From: Cellulomonas fengjieae
GTDB taxonomy: Bacteria > Actinomycetota > Actinomycetes > Actinomycetales > Cellulomonadaceae
DNA length: 64,000 nt
Reading direction: 5' to 3'
Assembly: GCF_018388465.1 (NCBI RefSeq)
Contig: NZ_CP074404.1
Coordinates: 3,534,001-3,598,000 of the forward strand
The translations under genes and the position numbers were made by a program. Position 1 is the first letter of the stretch. The number at the start of each line of letters is the position of its first letter. The notes under the pieces are model-generated. The model was not told the DNA's origin. It saw only the letters and a program-made list of their open reading frames with translations, and searched no databases. This document shows, one piece after another, positions 33,884 to 41,824 of this stretch.

Positions 33884-34669
33884 TCAGTCCCTCAGCCCGC
33901 GGCCGGTGAAGTGCAGGAAGACGTCCTGCAGGCTGACCCGCGGTACCTCGGCACGCTGTGGCGCCTCGGGCACCTGCGCGGTGAGCTCGGCGAGCGTGCC
34001 GCCCACGACCGTGGCGCCGCGGTCGATGATCGTGATCCGGTCGCCGAGCCGCTGCGCCTCCTCCATGTAGTTGGTGGTCAGCAGCACGGCCCGCCCGGAG
34101 TCGGCGACGTCCTCGATCCGCGCCCAGATCGCCTCGCGGGACTGCACGTCCACGCCGAGCGTCGGCTCGTCGAGCAGCAGCAGCTCGGGCTCCATCATCA
34201 GCGCCTTGGCCAGGGCGAGGCGGCGCTGCATGCCGCCCGAGAAGGTCCCGGCGCGGTCGTCGGCGCGCGACGTCAGCTGCACGAGCTCGAGCGCGTCGTC
34301 GATGCGCCGGGCACGGTCGCGCGGCGGGACCCCGTAGTAGCCGGCGTGGAAGGCGAGGTTCTCCCGCGCCGTCAGCTCGGGGTAGACGGACGTCTCCTGC
34401 GGCACCAGGGCGAGGCGGCGCAGCAGCGCACGGCGCTCGCCCACCGGGTCCAGCCCCAGCACCGACGCGCGGCCGGCGGTCGCGCCGAGCAGACCGGTGA
34501 GCACGTTGAGCAGGGTGGTCTTGCCGGAGCCGTTGGGGCCGAGCAGGCACGTGATGCGCCCCGCCGGGACGTGCAGGTCGAGGGCGTCGAGCGCGCGGAA
34601 CGGCTCTCGACGCCGTCCCCGTGCGAACTCGACGGTGAGGTCGTCGACCTCCACCGCTGCGACTGCCAT
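33884..34669 (-). CDS. ABC transporter ATPase (DrrA/NatA type)
   Basis: A 261-residue ABC ATPase. It has Walker A GPNGSGKTT, Q-loop VPQETSVY, signature FSGGMQRRLALA, Walker B LLLLDEPTLGVD and the switch region LLTTNYMEEAQRL, where Asn replaces the usual switch His. That H-to-N change is unusual and might slow or alter hydrolysis. ATG 34669 follows AAGGAGG. It heads a three-gene operon with two ABC-2 permeases, divergent from a TetR regulator. Confidence 0.9.
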   Translation of the reverse strand: MAVAAVEVDDLTVEFARGRRREPFRALDALDLHVPAGRITCLLGPNGSGKTTLLNVLTGLLGATAGRASVLGLDPVGERRALLRRLALVPQETSVYPELTARENLAFHAGYYGVPPRDRARRIDDALELVQLTSRADDRAGTFSGGMQRRLALAKALMMEPELLLLDEPTLGVDVQSREAIWARIEDVADSGRAVLLTTNYMEEAQRLGDRITIIDRGATVVGGTLAELTAQVPEAPQRAEVPRVSLQDVFLHFTGRGLRD

Positions 34670-34696
34670 GGCGGACCTCCTTGGGACGGATCGTCC

Positions 34697-34710
34697 AGCG
34701 AGTGTTCGCT
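34697..34710. promoter_or_regulatory. possible TetR operator
   Basis: AGCGA-GTGT-TCGCT lies between the divergent ABC ATPase and TetR starts, just before the TetR -10 (TAAACT, 34722-34727). Confidence 0.4.
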
Positions 34711-34735
34711 CGTCGGCGCGATAAACTCAACAGCG

Positions 34736-35320
34736 ATGAATAAGTCACGAGGGCGTCCGGCCGGTGGCACGTCCGACGGTCGCGAGCGCCTCCTCGCAGC
34801 CGCCCGTGAGCTGTTCGCGGTGCACGGCTACGACGGCACCACGCTGCGCATGCTCGGCGCCCGGGCGGGGTGCGACCCCGCGCTCGTCGCGTACCACTTC
34901 GGCAGCAAGAAGGGCCTGTTCGCGCAGGCCATGGCGCTCACCCTCGGCCCGTCGGCCGTGCTGGAGAAGGCGCTCGAGGGAGACCCGGCCACCCTCGCCG
35001 AGCGGCTCGCCGCCTACGTCATCCAGGCGTGGGACCGGCCCGAGGTCGGCGCCTCGCTCACCGAGCTGGTCCGGACCGCGATGACACACCCCGAGGTGCT
35101 GCGCGCGTTCCGCGAGTACGTCGAGGCGGAGATCCTGGGCCGGCTCGTTGAATATCTGGGCGGCGGCCCGGCCGCCACGGAGCAGGCCACCGCCCTCGTC
35201 ACCGTCGTGATCGGCATCGTCTTCGGGCGGTACGTGCTGGGCATCGAGCCGCTGAGCACCATGTCCCCGCAGCGGTACCGCCACGCCCTGCGCCCGATGC
35301 TCCGCACGCTCGGCGCCTGA
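34736..35320 (+). CDS. TetR-family regulator of the ABC exporter
   Basis: A 194-residue TetR protein. The HTH lies at 15-60: RERLLAAARELFAVHGYDGT, then LGARAGCDPALVAYHFGSKK. The C-terminal domain (TetR_C, CgmR-like, with AYVIQAWDRPEVGASLTELV) is typical of efflux repressors. It is divergent from the exporter operon. TAAACT 8 nt before the ATG suggests a leaderless mRNA, covered by the operator candidate. Confidence 0.9.
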   Translation: MNKSRGRPAGGTSDGRERLLAAARELFAVHGYDGTTLRMLGARAGCDPALVAYHFGSKKGLFAQAMALTLGPSAVLEKALEGDPATLAERLAAYVIQAWDRPEVGASLTELVRTAMTHPEVLRAFREYVEAEILGRLVEYLGGGPAATEQATALVTVVIGIVFGRYVLGIEPLSTMSPQRYRHALRPMLRTLGA

Positions 35321-35335
35321 CCGGGGAGCCTCGGA

Positions 35336-36259
35336 TCACGCCCCGTGCGGCACCAGGGCCTCGCGACTCGCAGTCGCACGGCGCCGCTCGGTCGCGCGAC
35401 GGATCAGCACGAACACGAGGCCGCTGACGGCGAGGTGGACCAGCACCAGCAGGATCACGTCGGGCTCGGCCAGGGTCACGTCGGCGCCGGTCGACAGCCA
35501 GCCCGTGCCGCCGAGCACCAACCGGTTCACGGTCAGCTGGGCGACGTGGAACGCGATCGCGACCAGCAGCGCGCCACGCACGGGGATGCGCCGCGCCGCG
35601 ACGAGCACGAGCCCGAAGACCACGAGCTGCACGGCGTACTCGACGGGATCGCTGCCGGCCGGGAAGACCGTCGGTGCGCTCGGTCCCGATCCGAGCAGCG
35701 TGGCCGCCACCCACCTCGTCGCGCTGATGACCGCGCTCGTGAGCGGGAACAGCGCCGTGGTGATCAGCGTCGCGGCGGCGACCCGCCAGCCGTCGCGGAT
35801 CGTCGTCCACGTGTAGCCGCGCAGCGCCAGCTCCTCCGGGAGCGCCTCGAACAGCAGCAGCACGAGGGTGTTCAGCACCAGGAACCAGGCGAGCTCGCGC
35901 ACGTCGACGGCCCCGACCTCGACCCAGCCGAGCAGCCACGCCGGGCCCCAGACGAGCGCGCCGACGCCGAGACCCACGCCGAGGCCCAGGGCGATCGGCA
36001 GGCCCACCGGCCGGGCGAGGCCGAGGCCGAGGCCGGCCAGGGTCCGGTGGTCGACGCGCGTGCGCAGCAGCACGATGGCCGGCACCACGAGCACCGTGGC
36101 GAGCACCGCCTGCAGGAGCATCGCAGCGGTCGTCCCGAGCGACAGCCACCGCTGCACCGCCTCGGCCACCCCGATCGCGAGGCCGATGCCGACCCCGAGC
36201 ACGAGCCAGCCGAGCACCCCGCGCGCCACGGCTCGCCCGCGCCCGTCCCCGTTCCGCAT
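35336..36259 (-). CDS. CPBP-family intramembrane protease
   Basis: A 307-residue membrane protein with about eight helices. EALPEELALRGYTW carries the EExxxR motif, and AFHVAQLTVNR near the end supplies the late His. It is only distantly similar to the CPBP protein at 14474-15409 and lacks the shared promoter element. ATG 36259 follows GAGGGGA. Its substrate is unknown. Confidence 0.8.
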   Translation of the reverse strand: MRNGDGRGRAVARGVLGWLVLGVGIGLAIGVAEAVQRWLSLGTTAAMLLQAVLATVLVVPAIVLLRTRVDHRTLAGLGLGLARPVGLPIALGLGVGLGVGALVWGPAWLLGWVEVGAVDVRELAWFLVLNTLVLLLFEALPEELALRGYTWTTIRDGWRVAAATLITTALFPLTSAVISATRWVAATLLGSGPSAPTVFPAGSDPVEYAVQLVVFGLVLVAARRIPVRGALLVAIAFHVAQLTVNRLVLGGTGWLSTGADVTLAEPDVILLVLVHLAVSGLVFVLIRRATERRRATASREALVPHGA

Positions 36260-36394
36260 CGATCGTCCCCTCGCGTCACCGACCCCACCGTGCTCCCCCA
36301 TGGTCCTGACGACCAGGCGTACCCGCGTCAGACGAAAGGCTGATGGCGCATCTTCATTACGTCGTGCCTGGTCACGGCGTGTGAGGATCGCTCC

Positions 36395-36877
36395 ATGATC
36401 ACCCTGCGCGAGGCGACGACCGACGACCTCGACCTGCTGTACGACCTCCTGCTCGAGGCGTTCAACTGGGACGGCACCCCGCGCTTCACCCGCGACGAGG
36501 TCGTCGCGGACACTCACACGGCCCGCTACCTCGGCGGCTGGCGTCGCCCGGACGACTTCGGCCTCGTGGCCGTCGACGGCACGGTCGCCCTCGGTGCGAT
36601 CTGGGCGCGTGCTCTGCCGGCGGCCACGCCCGGCTACGGGTACGTCGCCGACGACATTCCGGAGATCGGCATGGCCGTGGCTCGACCCGATCGGGGACGG
36701 GGTGTGGGCTCTGCCCTGCTGGCCGGCTGCGTCGAGCAGGCCCGTGGCCTGGGTTGGCGCGCGCTGAGCCTCAGCGTCGAGGACGGCAACACCGCCGCCC
36801 GGGACCTCTACGAGCGGCACGGGTTCGCGGTCGTGGGCCGCAACGGCGGATCCGACACGATGCTGCGGGAGCTGTGA
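36395..36877 (+). CDS. GNAT-family N-acetyltransferase
   Basis: A 160-residue acetyltransferase. It has ITLREATTDDLDLLYDLLLE, a core strand EIGMAVARPDRGRGVGSALL with the acetyl-CoA loop R-G-R-G-V-G, and SVEDGNTAARDLYERHGFAV. The acceptor is unknown. It overlaps or abuts the methyltransferase gene (GTGA at its stop), suggesting joint expression. Confidence 0.88.
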   Translation: MITLREATTDDLDLLYDLLLEAFNWDGTPRFTRDEVVADTHTARYLGGWRRPDDFGLVAVDGTVALGAIWARALPAATPGYGYVADDIPEIGMAVARPDRGRGVGSALLAGCVEQARGLGWRALSLSVEDGNTAARDLYERHGFAVVGRNGGSDTMLREL

Positions 36878-36882
36878 GACCC

Positions 36883-37605
36883 GTGACCGACTACGACGCA
36901 CGGCTCGTCGACCTCTACGACGAGGACAACCCCGACGGCCCCGACCACGACTACTTTCGCGCCCTGGCCGACCAGCTGGACGCACGCTCGATCCTGGACC
37001 TCGGGTGCGGTACCGGCATCCTCACCGTGACCCTCGCGCGCCCCGGCCGCACCGTCGTGGGCATCGACCCGTCGCCGGCGATGCTCGCGTACGCCGCGGG
37101 CCGGCCGGGCGCCGCGGACGTCGACTGGGTCCTGGGCGACAGCCGCGACATCCCCGGCGGGCCGTTCGACTACGCCGTGATGACGGGCAATGTCGCGCAG
37201 CACATCCCCGACCCGGCGTGGGAGCACACGCTGCGCGACCTCGGCACCGCGCTCCGGCCCGGTGGCGTCCTGACGTTCGAGAGCCGCAACCCGCGCGCCC
37301 GCGCCTGGGAGTCGTGGGCCGACGAGGAGCCGACGGTCCGCTCGACCCCGCACGGTCCGCTGCGCGAGTGGCTCGAGCTCGGCGAGTCCGAGCCCGGGCG
37401 CGTCGTGATCACCTTCCACAACGTCTTCGAGGACACGGGCGAGGACGTCGTCGACGAGCTGACGCTCGCCTTCCGCGAGCGCGCGCTGATCGAGCGGCAG
37501 CTGGTCGACGCGGGCTTCGTGGTCGACGGCGTGTGGGCCGACTGGGACCGCACCCCGTGCGCGGACGACTCACCCCTGATGGTCTTCCAGGCGCACCGCG
37601 CGTAG
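36883..37605 (+). CDS. class I SAM-dependent methyltransferase
   Basis: A 240-residue methyltransferase. Motif I is ILDLGCGTGILTVTLA, with the acidic residue ending strand 2 in VVGIDPSPAML. VLGDSRDIPGGPFDYAVMTG is motif II, and LRPGGVLTFESRNPRARAWE follows. GTG 36883 gives the family start TDYDARLVDLYDEDNPDGPD; GTG 36874, overlapping the GNAT stop, is the alternative. The substrate is unknown; the type is common as a stand-alone small-molecule methylase. Confidence 0.85.
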   Translation: MTDYDARLVDLYDEDNPDGPDHDYFRALADQLDARSILDLGCGTGILTVTLARPGRTVVGIDPSPAMLAYAAGRPGAADVDWVLGDSRDIPGGPFDYAVMTGNVAQHIPDPAWEHTLRDLGTALRPGGVLTFESRNPRARAWESWADEEPTVRSTPHGPLREWLELGESEPGRVVITFHNVFEDTGEDVVDELTLAFRERALIERQLVDAGFVVDGVWADWDRTPCADDSPLMVFQAHRA

Positions 37606-37639
37606 CCCACCGGCCGGCACGTCAGCGCGCGGCGGCCGC

Positions 37640-37677
37640 GGGGCGCGCGCGGTCGCTCCGCGACCGGCGCGCGCCCC
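37640..37677. terminator. bidirectional hairpin between methyltransferase and cupin genes
   Basis: A 16-bp G/C stem (37640-37655 with 37661-37677) with one bulged base and a 5-nt loop. Confidence 0.7.
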
Positions 37678-37685
37678 GTCGGGCG

Positions 37686-38078
37686 TCACTCGGTCGGCGG
37701 CTCGTCCTTGCCGGACTCCTCGGCGGCGTCGGCCTCCTCCTTGGTGCGGTGCACGGCGCCGTCGGCGTGCTCGGGCGGGCCGTACACCGTGTAGAGGATC
37801 AGCGGGTTCTCGCCCGTGTTGACGAAGTTGTGCTTCCGGCCGGCGGGAACCACGACGAGGTCGCCCTGTGCCACGTTCCTCTCCTGGCCCGAGACGATCG
37901 CCTTGCCCGTGCCGGACACGAACGTGAGGACCTGGTCCGTGTCCTCGTGGACCTCCTCGCCGATCTCGCCACCCGGCGGGATGGTCATGATGACCAGCTG
38001 TGTGTGCTTACCGGTCCACAGCACGCGCCGGAAGTCCGGGCTCTGCTCGGCTGCGGTCGCGATCGTCCAGTGCTCCAT
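37686..38078 (-). CDS. cupin-domain protein
   Basis: A 130-residue single-domain cupin. Motif 1 is PPGGEIGEEVHEDTDQVLTF and motif 2 is GDLVVVPAGRKHNFVNTG, leaving two His ligands plus Glu for a metal. A charged tail (KEEADAAEESGKDEPPTE) follows. Relatives are often annotated as mannose-6-phosphate isomerase-like, but no sugar-binding residue is diagnostic here. ATG 38078 follows GTGAGATCC. Confidence 0.85.
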   Translation of the reverse strand: MEHWTIATAAEQSPDFRRVLWTGKHTQLVIMTIPPGGEIGEEVHEDTDQVLTFVSGTGKAIVSGQERNVAQGDLVVVPAGRKHNFVNTGENPLILYTVYGPPEHADGAVHRTKEEADAAEESGKDEPPTE

Positions 38079-38282
38079 GGGGATCTCACCTCTCGGTCGG
38101 GGACGGTGTCGTGCACGATCCTGCAGTGACACAGCCGTCCCCGCCTGCGGAGTCACCCACGCGACGGCGCGGTCACCAGTCGTGTGCCGCGGCGAGCCCC
38201 GCGGCAACCAGCGCGATCGCGCCGCGCGCAGGCCTGGCCTCGGCCGCTCATCAATGTCCACGCGCACCGCGCACGTCATGGC

Positions 38283-38288
38283 TAGCGT
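38283..38288 (+). promoter_or_regulatory. -10 element of a leaderless promoter
   Basis: TAGCGT, 7 nt before the GTG at 38296. Confidence 0.4.
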
Positions 38289-38295
38289 GTCCGCC

Positions 38296-38778
38296 GTGGA
38301 CGCCGGCCCGATGACCCCTGAGCTGGCGCTCGACCTCCTCGACGCGTTCGAGCGCGCCGGCATCGACGTGTGGGTCGCCGGTGGGTGGGGCATCGACGCC
38401 CTCGTCGGACGCCAGACGCGCGACCACCGCGACCTCGACGTGCTGTACCGGATCGAGGACGACGCACCGATCCGCGCGGTGCTGACCGCCGCCGGGTACG
38501 TCCCCGAGACCGACTGGTGGCCGGTCCGCGTCGAGCTCCGCGGCCCGTCCTACGTCGACATCCACCCCCTGGCCTTCGCTCCCGACGGCAGCGCCACGCA
38601 GTCAGGGCTCGACGGAACCACCTTCGACTACCCCGCCTCGGCCTTCACCCGGGGCACGATCGCGGACCGTACCGTCGCTTGCCTGTCCGCCGCGCAGCAG
38701 CGCCTCTTCCACTCCGGCTACGAGCTGCGCGAGATCGACCGCCACGACCTCGCCGCGCTCGACGGGGCGGGGCGATGA
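38296..38778 (+). CDS. nucleotidyltransferase, ANT(2'')/LnuA-like
   Basis: A 160-residue protein of the small aminoglycoside/lincosamide nucleotidyltransferase group. The GGW motif and metal Asp residues are visible in WVAGGWGIDALVGRQTRDHR followed by DLDVLY. The later YVDIHPLAF strand contributes the third Asp. AMP transfer to a small molecule or a drug is plausible; resistance cannot be claimed without a substrate test. Its stop overlaps the start of a GNAT gene (ATGA), suggesting joint function. Confidence 0.8.
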   Translation: MDAGPMTPELALDLLDAFERAGIDVWVAGGWGIDALVGRQTRDHRDLDVLYRIEDDAPIRAVLTAAGYVPETDWWPVRVELRGPSYVDIHPLAFAPDGSATQSGLDGTTFDYPASAFTRGTIADRTVACLSAAQQRLFHSGYELREIDRHDLAALDGAGR

Positions 38779-39179
38779 ACGCCGGGACCGAGCTGCACGC
38801 CAGGGGTGAGGTGACCGACAGCGAGGTCGAGTCGCTGCACGCCGCCGCGTTCGACCATGCGCCGACCGAGACCCCGTGGCGGCAGCGCCTGACCGACCAC
38901 AGCCTCACGTGGATCACCGCCCGGCTGGACGGTCGGCTCGTGGGATTCGTCAACGTCGTCGGCGACGGCGGCGTCCACGCGATCCTGCTCGACACCTGCG
39001 TGGCCCCCGACCTGCAGGGACGAGGCATCGGTCGGGCCCTCGTCGCGGCCGCTGCCGCCGAGGCGCGACGCGCGGGCTGCCACTGGCTGCACGCCGACTA
39101 CGAGACCCGCGCGGCCGACTTCTACGAGGAGGCCTGCGGTATGGCGCACACCGAGGCGGGTCTCCTGCGGCTGCAGTGA
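38775..39179 (+). CDS. GNAT-family N-acetyltransferase
   Basis: A 134-residue acetyltransferase. ILLDTCVAPDLQGRGIGRAL holds the acetyl-CoA loop, and ADFYEEACGMAHTEAGLLRL is the C-terminal strand-helix. ATG 38775 overlaps the nucleotidyltransferase stop by 4 nt. A pair of nucleotidyl- and acetyltransferases is reminiscent of drug-modifying sets, but this is an inference. Confidence 0.85.
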   Translation: MNAGTELHARGEVTDSEVESLHAAAFDHAPTETPWRQRLTDHSLTWITARLDGRLVGFVNVVGDGGVHAILLDTCVAPDLQGRGIGRALVAAAAAEARRAGCHWLHADYETRAADFYEEACGMAHTEAGLLRLQ

Positions 39180-39198
39180 CTGCCCTCGTGGGTGGTCG

Positions 39199-39333
39199 CT
39201 GCCGTCGACCCTGCCGCTGCGGTTCGTCGGCGGAGCCGACGCCATGGCGGGCGTCGAGGCCCACCTGGCGACCATCCGGCTCCAGATCGAGGCCTGCCCC
39301 GACCTGTCCGCGTCCCTGAGCTACCCCGGCTGA
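39199..39333 (+). pseudogene. possible C-terminal gene fragment
   Basis: One frame reads LPSTLPLRFVGGADAMAGVE, AHLATIRLQIEACPDLSASL and SYPG, then a stop. The composition looks protein-like, and the frame has no start except an ATG at 39244 (29 residues). I do not recognise it; it may be a remnant. Confidence 0.3.
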
Positions 39334-39340
39334 GCGAGGC

Positions 39341-40369
39341 TCAGGCGGGCTCGGCCACCCCCGTGGCGGTCCGGGGGAAGAGCCGCGTGAGCAGGTCGGC
39401 CAGGGTGATGACGCCGACCACGCGGTCCTCGTCGTGCACGACGGCGAGGTGGTTCTGCGTCTCACGCATCGTGGTCAGCGCGTGGTAGACCGCGGTATCG
39501 GCCTGCAGCGTCAGCACCGGCCGCATGAGGTCCGCGGCGGGCCGGTCGGCGGGCTCGATGAGCGCGTCCCGCACGTGCACCACACCCACCGCGGGCGACC
39601 CGGCGGCGCCGACCAGGATGCGCAGGTGCCCCGAGGTACGGGTCGCCTCGCGCACGTCGGCGACGGTGGCGCCCGCGGGAACTGCCGTCAGGCGGGCGTC
39701 GGGGCGCACCAGGTCGGCGACCGTCAGGGTCTGCAGCTCCAGGGCGCCGGTGAGCTGCGCGGAGTAGCTGGCGTCCAGCGCCCCGACGTTCGTCGAGTGC
39801 TCCACCAGGTGACGCAGGTCGTCCGGGTTCTGCCCGGTGGCCAGCTCGTTCGACGGCTCGACGCCGACCTTGCGCAGGCACCAGTTCGCCATCTCGTTCA
39901 GCGTCCGCAGGATCGGCCGGGTCAGGAACATGAAGGCGCGCATCGGAACGGCGAGGAGCGTCGCGGAGGTCTCGGGGTGGGCGATCGCCCAGGACTTGGG
40001 CGCCATCTCGCCGACGACCAGGTGCAGGAACGTGACGATGGCGAGTGCGAGGACGAAGCCCGACGCGTCCGCCAGCCATGCCGCCAGGCCCCACGTCTCG
40101 AAGAGCGGGGTCAGCCAGTGGTGCACGGCCGGTTTGGTGACCGCACCCAGGGCCAGCGTGCACACCGTGATGCCGAGCTGGGACCCGGCCAGCAGGACCG
40201 TGAGCTCGGTCGAGCTGCGCAGGGCGGCGCGTGCGGAGCGGCTGGTGGGGGCCGCGTCCTCGAGCCGATGACGCTTGGCGGCAAGGGAGGCGAACTCCAC
40301 CGCGACGAAGAACGCGCTGAGTGCGATGAGCGCGACGGTGACGGCGACGACGACCACGGGATCGCTCAT
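39341..40369 (-). CDS. CNNM/HlyC-type membrane protein with CBS domains (second of pair)
   Basis: A 342-residue protein. The DUF21 (CNNM) transmembrane domain covers about 1-180, with AFFVAVEFASLAAKRHRLED and HLVVGEMAPKSWAIAHPE. A CBS pair follows (TVADLVRPDARLTAVPAGAT to VVGVITLADLL). The C-terminal CorC/HlyC domain of the longer partner is absent. ATG 40369 overlaps the upstream gene's stop. Related proteins act in Mg2+/Co2+ efflux or Na+-coupled transport. Confidence 0.9.
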   Translation of the reverse strand: MSDPVVVVAVTVALIALSAFFVAVEFASLAAKRHRLEDAAPTSRSARAALRSSTELTVLLAGSQLGITVCTLALGAVTKPAVHHWLTPLFETWGLAAWLADASGFVLALAIVTFLHLVVGEMAPKSWAIAHPETSATLLAVPMRAFMFLTRPILRTLNEMANWCLRKVGVEPSNELATGQNPDDLRHLVEHSTNVGALDASYSAQLTGALELQTLTVADLVRPDARLTAVPAGATVADVREATRTSGHLRILVGAAGSPAVGVVHVRDALIEPADRPAADLMRPVLTLQADTAVYHALTTMRETQNHLAVVHDEDRVVGVITLADLLTRLFPRTATGVAEPA

Positions 40370-41745
40370 CGGTCGCTCACCTCGCCCTGTGCCGGCGGGG
40401 CCGGCTCGGCGACGGTGATGCGGACGGTGGACGGCACGTGGCGCTCGATCTCCAGGACCTCGATGTGCAGGCGGGTGGGCGGTGGGTCGTCGTACAGGGC
40501 GAGGTCGGCGGGGTCGGGCGGCAGCTCGAGGTCGATGACGGTCCCCACCTCGGGGAACCCGCCGTGCTCGGCGATGACCAGGCCGGCGATCGTCTCGTAG
40601 TCGCCGCGCGGCAGGTCCTGCCCGACGGCACGTTCCACCTCGTCGATGTGGACGTCGCCCGCCATGACCCAGGTGCCGTCGTCCTGCACCGGGATGTAGG
40701 CGGGCCGGGCCGGGTCGTGCTCGTCGGTGATCTCCCCGACCAGCTCCTCGGCCAGGTCCTCGAGCGTCACGACGCCCGCGAACCCGCCGTACTCGTCGAT
40801 CACGCACGCCATGGGGTTCCTGCCCTCGGTCAGCGAGGTCAGCACGTCGGGCAGCGGCATCGACGTCGGCACCACGATCGGCGGCCGCATCAGCCTGGTC
40901 ACCAGGGCGGTGCCCGGCTCGTCGGTCACCAGGACGTCCTGCAGGTGGATGACGCCGACCACCTGGTCCTCGTCGCCCAGGACCGGGTAGCGCGAGTGGC
41001 CCTGGCTCATCTCCTCGCGGACCTCGCCGAGGGTGTCGTCGGTGTGCACCACGCCCACCCGGGCGCGCGGGATCATCGCGTGCTCGGCGTCGCGCTCGGG
41101 GAAGTCGAGGATGCGGTCCAGGAGGACGGACAGCTCCTCGGGCAGGTCACCGCTCTGGCGGGAGTCCGCGACGATGTGCTCGAGGTCGCGCGCGGACGCC
41201 GAGTGCTCCACGTCGTGCACCGGTTCGATGCGCAGCAGGCGCAGCAGGGCGTTGGAGGCGGCGTCGAAGACGCGGATCAGCCAGCCGAAGAGCCGCAGGT
41301 ACCAGATGGTCGAGCCGGCCAGGCGCAGCGCGACCGACTCGGGACGGGCGATCGCGAGGTTCTTGGGGAACAGCTCGCCGAACAGCATCTGGACGAAGGT
41401 CGAGAACGCCAGCGCCAGGACCGTTCCCACGGCGATCCCCACACCCGTGGGGATGCCGACGCCGCCGAGCGCCTCACCGAGGGACTCGCCGATCAGCGGT
41501 TCCGCGACGTAGCCGACGAGCAGCCCCGTGACGGTGATGCCGAGCTGGGCGCCGGAGAGCATGAACGACGTGCGGCGGGTGACCGACAGCGCGCTCTTGG
41601 CGCCGGCGTCGCCGGAGGACGCCCGGGCGTTGAGCCGCGAGCGGTCCACGGCCATGAACGCGAACTCCTGGGCCACGAAGTACCCCGTGGCGACCGTGAT
41701 CAGCAGGACCACCACGACCCCCAGGAGCAGGGACAGCAGCCACAT
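40366..41745 (-). CDS. CNNM/HlyC-type membrane protein with CBS and CorC domains (first of pair)
   Basis: A 459-residue protein. DUF21 (about 1-190) has GYFVAQEFAFMAVDRSRLNA and MLFGELFPKNLAIARPESVA. The CBS pair contains MIPRARVGVVHTDDTLGEVR and VIDEYGGFAGVVTLEDLAEE. A CorC_HlyC domain ends it, with GDVHIDEVERAVGQDLPRGD and the TIAGLVIAEHG strand. It pairs with the shorter DUF21-CBS protein by a 4-nt overlap, as in many actinobacteria, and a heteromer for divalent cation export is likely. Confidence 0.92.
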   Translation of the reverse strand: MWLLSLLLGVVVVLLITVATGYFVAQEFAFMAVDRSRLNARASSGDAGAKSALSVTRRTSFMLSGAQLGITVTGLLVGYVAEPLIGESLGEALGGVGIPTGVGIAVGTVLALAFSTFVQMLFGELFPKNLAIARPESVALRLAGSTIWYLRLFGWLIRVFDAASNALLRLLRIEPVHDVEHSASARDLEHIVADSRQSGDLPEELSVLLDRILDFPERDAEHAMIPRARVGVVHTDDTLGEVREEMSQGHSRYPVLGDEDQVVGVIHLQDVLVTDEPGTALVTRLMRPPIVVPTSMPLPDVLTSLTEGRNPMACVIDEYGGFAGVVTLEDLAEELVGEITDEHDPARPAYIPVQDDGTWVMAGDVHIDEVERAVGQDLPRGDYETIAGLVIAEHGGFPEVGTVIDLELPPDPADLALYDDPPPTRLHIEVLEIERHVPSTVRITVAEPAPPAQGEVSDR

Positions 41746-41824
41746 CAGCAGCCTCCCCCTCTCGCCGCATCGGTGCTGCGCAGCTCAAGGGGGTTCGTAC
41801 TGTCGCTATCCATCTCTCTCCAAC

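Noticed and set aside
41746..41824. Mg2+-sensing leader (M-box-like) before the CNNM/CorC pair
   Set aside because: Only 79 bp separate it from the next gene and no M-box helices are recognisable.
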